From Mycolicibacterium peregrinum (GTDB lineage Bacteria > Actinomycetota > Actinomycetes > Mycobacteriales > Mycobacteriaceae): a DNA stretch of 64,000 nucleotides. The notes beneath the pieces are model-generated. The model was not told the origin of the DNA and ran no database searches. It was given only the letters and a program-made list of their open reading frames with translations. The number at the start of each line of letters is the position of its first letter. The stretch's first letter is position 1. Location: assembly GCF_001665625.1 (NCBI RefSeq), contig NZ_LZSY01000080.1, positions 41,603-105,602 on the forward strand, given 5' to 3'. Of this stretch, positions 62,003 to 64,000 are shown piece after piece. Made by a program: the position numbers and the translations under genes.

Positions 62003-62629
62003 TCAGTTCTCCGGAGCCGGCGCTTCCTCGGATTCTTCCAACGTTTCCAGCACCACCTCGGCCACCCGCCGCATAGTGGTACGGCGGTCCATCGCGGCCC
62101 GCTGAATCCACTTGAAGGCCTCGGGCTCGGTCATCTGGTGTTTGCTCTGCAGCAAACCCTTTGCCCGCTCGACCAGCTTGCGGGTCTCCAGCCGGTCGCC
62201 CAACGTCGCAACCTCGTTCTCCAGCGCGGCGATCTCGCTGAACCGGCTGACCGCCACCTCGATGGCAGGGACCAGGTCGGTGATGCTGAACGGCTTGACC
62301 AGATACGCCATGGCCCCGGCGTCGCGGGCACGTTCGACCAGTTCACGCTGGCTGAACGCGGTCAGGATGACGATCGGGGCGATGCGCTTGCTGGCGATCT
62401 CCGAGGCCGCGTCGATCCCGTCGCGCCTGGGCATCTTGACGTCCATGATCACCAGGTCCGGGTGCAGGGCCTCGGCGAGCTCGACGGCCTCCTGGCCGTC
62501 GCCGGCCTCACCGACGACCTCGTAGCCCTCTTCACGGAGCATCTCGGCGAGATCGAGGCGGATGAGCGCCTCGTCCTCGGCGATGAGCACACGGCGGGGG
62601 CTGTCAGCGTCTTTCGGTGACCCGGTCAT
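62003..62629 (-). CDS. pdtaR: ANTAR response regulator PdtaR
   Basis: A 208-residue response regulator. The REC domain has AEDEAL, phospho-acceptor D63 in IMDVKMPRRDG and K in VKPFS. The C-terminal ANTAR RNA-binding domain has ERAKGLLQSKHQMTEPEAFKWIQ. It is extremely similar to M. tuberculosis PdtaR (Rv1626), which with the histidine kinase PdtaS antiterminates target RNAs. ATG 62629 matches the known start; a longer form from 62677 is less likely. Its kinase is not in this window. Confidence 0.92.
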   Translation of the reverse strand: MTGSPKDADSPRRVLIAEDEALIRLDLAEMLREEGYEVVGEAGDGQEAVELAEALHPDLVIMDVKMPRRDGIDAASEIASKRIAPIVILTAFSQRELVERARDAGAMAYLVKPFSITDLVPAIEVAVSRFSEIAALENEVATLGDRLETRKLVERAKGLLQSKHQMTEPEAFKWIQRAAMDRRTTMRRVAEVVLETLEESEEAPAPEN

Positions 62630-62712
62630 GGAGAACATTGTGTCGTGGAGGCCGCCGTTCGGCGAGCGCGGGGCCATCCTCTATGGTGTAAAGCCGCAGT
62701 ACCGATCGGGAC

Positions 62713-62789
62713 GCCCTCGTATCCCAACTGGCAGAGGAAACGGATTCAAAACCCGTACAGTGTGAGTTCGAATCTCACCGAGGGCACCA
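62713..62789 (+). tRNA. leuV: tRNA-Leu (anticodon CAA), short variable loop
   Basis: A 77-nt tRNA: acceptor GCCCTCG / CGAGGGC, T arm GTGAG-TTCGAAT-CTCAC, encoded ACCA. The anticodon loop reads TTCAAAA, giving anticodon CAA (reads UUG, Leu). The variable region between the anticodon stem and T stem is only five bases, whereas bacterial tRNA-Leu normally has a long class II arm. A31/C39 in the anticodon stem do not pair. The annotated M. tuberculosis leuV is, from memory, similarly 77 nt with CAA. Confidence 0.8.
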
Positions 62790-62795
62790 AGTGAG

Positions 62796-63146
62796 TCACT
62801 GGAGGGCAGCGAAGCAGGCGAAGAGCGCGGCGGGGACATATCCGACCAGCGCAGCGCCGAACAGAGTGCTCAGGACTTTCACCAACCTGGTCTTTCTGAT
62901 CACTGCGGCCCAGATCAACCCGCCGTAGCCGAGTACCGCCAGCACCCCACTGAGCACCGCTCCCCCTCGTGCCCGCATCGCCTCCGCGGTCGACGGGTAG
63001 CGGCCGTCCATCAGGTTCGACGTCAGGGCATCGCTGCTCAACACGACGTAGATCACCGCGAAGGAAGCCAGCAGGATCACAGACGCGGCCATGGCGACCA
63101 TCGTGGAAATCTTCTGCCTGCTGTCGGGAAGTTCCACCACAGGCAC
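62796..63146 (-). CDS. Small multi-pass membrane protein, unknown function
   Basis: A 116-residue protein with three helices (about 16-37, 60-80 and 93-113). No family is recognised. It is convergent with the tRNA (6-base gap) and divergent from the ICMT-like gene. Confidence 0.65.
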   Translation of the reverse strand: MPVVELPDSRQKISTMVAMAASVILLASFAVIYVVLSSDALTSNLMDGRYPSTAEAMRARGGAVLSGVLAVLGYGGLIWAAVIRKTRLVKVLSTLFGAALVGYVPAALFACFAALQ

Positions 63147-63302
63147 GGACGCTACGGCACGAGGCCTGCGGAAAGCGGTTGCACCGCTGGGTCATAGCTT
63201 GGGACCAAACGCACCCGCCTGGTGGGTGCCCGACGGTAGGTTGAGCCGTGCGCTGCGTTGCGCCCGCCGGCGGTCGATGCCGCGGCGGACGACAGGAGGA
63301 TC

Positions 63303-63977
63303 GTGAAAGCCGTTGCGAGAGTAGTCGGATTCGGGCTTGTTGAGCTCACCGTGTTCGGCCTGGTGCTGTTCTTGCTCGCGGGGACTTTCGACTACTGGCA
63401 AGCCTGGGCTTTTCTGGTGGTGTTCGCCCTCTCGACGTGGATCCCGAGCATCTTCCTGCAACGCGCGGACCCCGCCGCGCATCAACGCCGCAAACGCGCC
63501 GGGCCTGCCGCCGAAAGCCGCACGCTGCAAAAGGTCCTCATCGCCGGGTGGTACGCCTCGTTGGCAGCCATGGTGGTGGTCAGCGCGCTCGACCATCGCT
63601 TCAGTTGGTCCTCGGTGCCCGCGGCCATCTGCGTCCTCGGCGACGTTCTGGTGGCCGTCGGACTGGGCGTCACGAGCCTGGTGGTCATCCAGAACAGCTT
63701 CGCGGCCTCCACCGTTCAGGTGGAGACAGGCCAGCAGCTCGTCTCCACCGGCCTGTACGGGCTCGTACGCCACCCCATGTACACCGGCAACGTGCTGACC
63801 ATCGTCGGCTTCCCGCTCGCGCTCGGGTCCTACTGGGGGCTCCTGCCCGTCGTCCCCGGACTCATGATGCTCGTCATCCGTATCCGCGATGAAGAGAAGC
63901 TGCTGGTCGAGCAACTGGACGGATACCGCGAATACGCGCAGAAGGCGCGGTACCGCCTCATGCCCTACATGTGGTGA
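63303..63977 (+). CDS. Isoprenylcysteine carboxyl methyltransferase-like membrane enzyme
   Basis: A 224-residue membrane methyltransferase of the ICMT/PEMT family. The C-terminal LVSTGLYGLVRHPMYTGNVL is the SAM-binding RHPxY region, followed by RIRDEEKLLVEQLDGYREYA with the EE motif. Five helices precede it. GTG 63303 follows ACAGGAGG. The substrate in bacteria is usually unknown (lipid or small thiol). Confidence 0.85.
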   Translation: MKAVARVVGFGLVELTVFGLVLFLLAGTFDYWQAWAFLVVFALSTWIPSIFLQRADPAAHQRRKRAGPAAESRTLQKVLIAGWYASLAAMVVVSALDHRFSWSSVPAAICVLGDVLVAVGLGVTSLVVIQNSFAASTVQVETGQQLVSTGLYGLVRHPMYTGNVLTIVGFPLALGSYWGLLPVVPGLMMLVIRIRDEEKLLVEQLDGYREYAQKARYRLMPYMW

Positions 63978-64000
63978 TCGCCGCGCCCACCCCACCGGGG

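Noticed and set aside
1..64000. Prophage, insertion sequence or integrative element
   Set aside because: No transposase, integrase, phage structural gene or flanking long repeats were found. The LysM protein alone is not evidence for a phage tail.

Overview
The window is a chromosomal segment of a high-GC actinobacterium, almost certainly a fast-growing Mycobacterium (Mycolicibacterium). Support: pdtaR with a REC plus ANTAR layout very close to M. tuberculosis Rv1626, the BlaI/M56 pair, an MmcO-type multicopper oxidase lipoprotein, many TetR regulators, F420-type (DUF385) and SCO6745-type proteins, frequent GTG starts, and 4-base ATGA overlaps inside operons. No rRNA, insertion sequence, prophage or CRISPR array was seen. 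One tRNA gene is present.

Layout. 1-1.2 kb: tail of an unknown gene, then an AurF-type diiron oxygenase. 1.7-6.3 kb: a tight three-gene operon encoding a membrane-spanning patatin phospholipase, a HExxH (gluzincin-like) metallopeptidase and a ComEC-like metallo-beta-lactamase-fold hydrolase. I do not recognise it as a named system, and it is the best candidate for something undescribed. 6.3-9.5 kb: glyoxalase-fold protein, alpha/beta hydrolase, and a transmembrane Ser/Thr kinase with a discoidin-like outer domain. 9.5-15.5 kb: small-molecule oxidoreductase genes with two TetR regulators and clear operator-like dyads. 15.7-20.9 kb: cell-wall block (NlpC/P60 endopeptidase, M56 sensor peptidase plus BlaI repressor, multicopper oxidase, L,D-transpeptidase) with related TACTAC/GTAGTA sites before three of the transcription units. 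21-25 kb: small secreted protein and an operon of an MprF-like DUF2156 membrane protein, a rhomboid-like membrane protein and TrpB2. 25-33 kb: CGNR regulator/MFS pair, P-loop kinase, two small secreted Trp-rich proteins, hydrolase, SnoaL-like protein, and a protein built of LysM-like units. 33-43 kb: epoxide hydrolase, isopropylmalate-type dehydrogenase, NCS1 and MFS transporters, and the potABCD-type polyamine ABC operon whose first gene seems to start at CTG. 43-48 kb: EamA exporter/TetR, Rieske oxygenase/SnoaL, GtrA. 47.5-52.5 kb: M42 peptidase, thioesterase, MBL hydrolase, beta-lactamase-like protein, DoxX and RDD proteins. 52.5-56.6 kb: gluconate uptake and phosphorylation with a divergent GntR regulator, SCO6745-like and YnfA-like genes. 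56.7-61.8 kb: branched-chain amino acid ABC operon livK-H-M-G-F with a strong hairpin after livK. 62-64 kb: pdtaR, a 77-nt tRNA with a CAA anticodon and short variable loop, a small membrane protein and an ICMT-like methyltransferase.

All calls come from reading motifs, ORF structure, start contexts and inverted repeats by eye; no similarity search was run. Start codons are chosen by ribosome-binding-site context and family length where possible.
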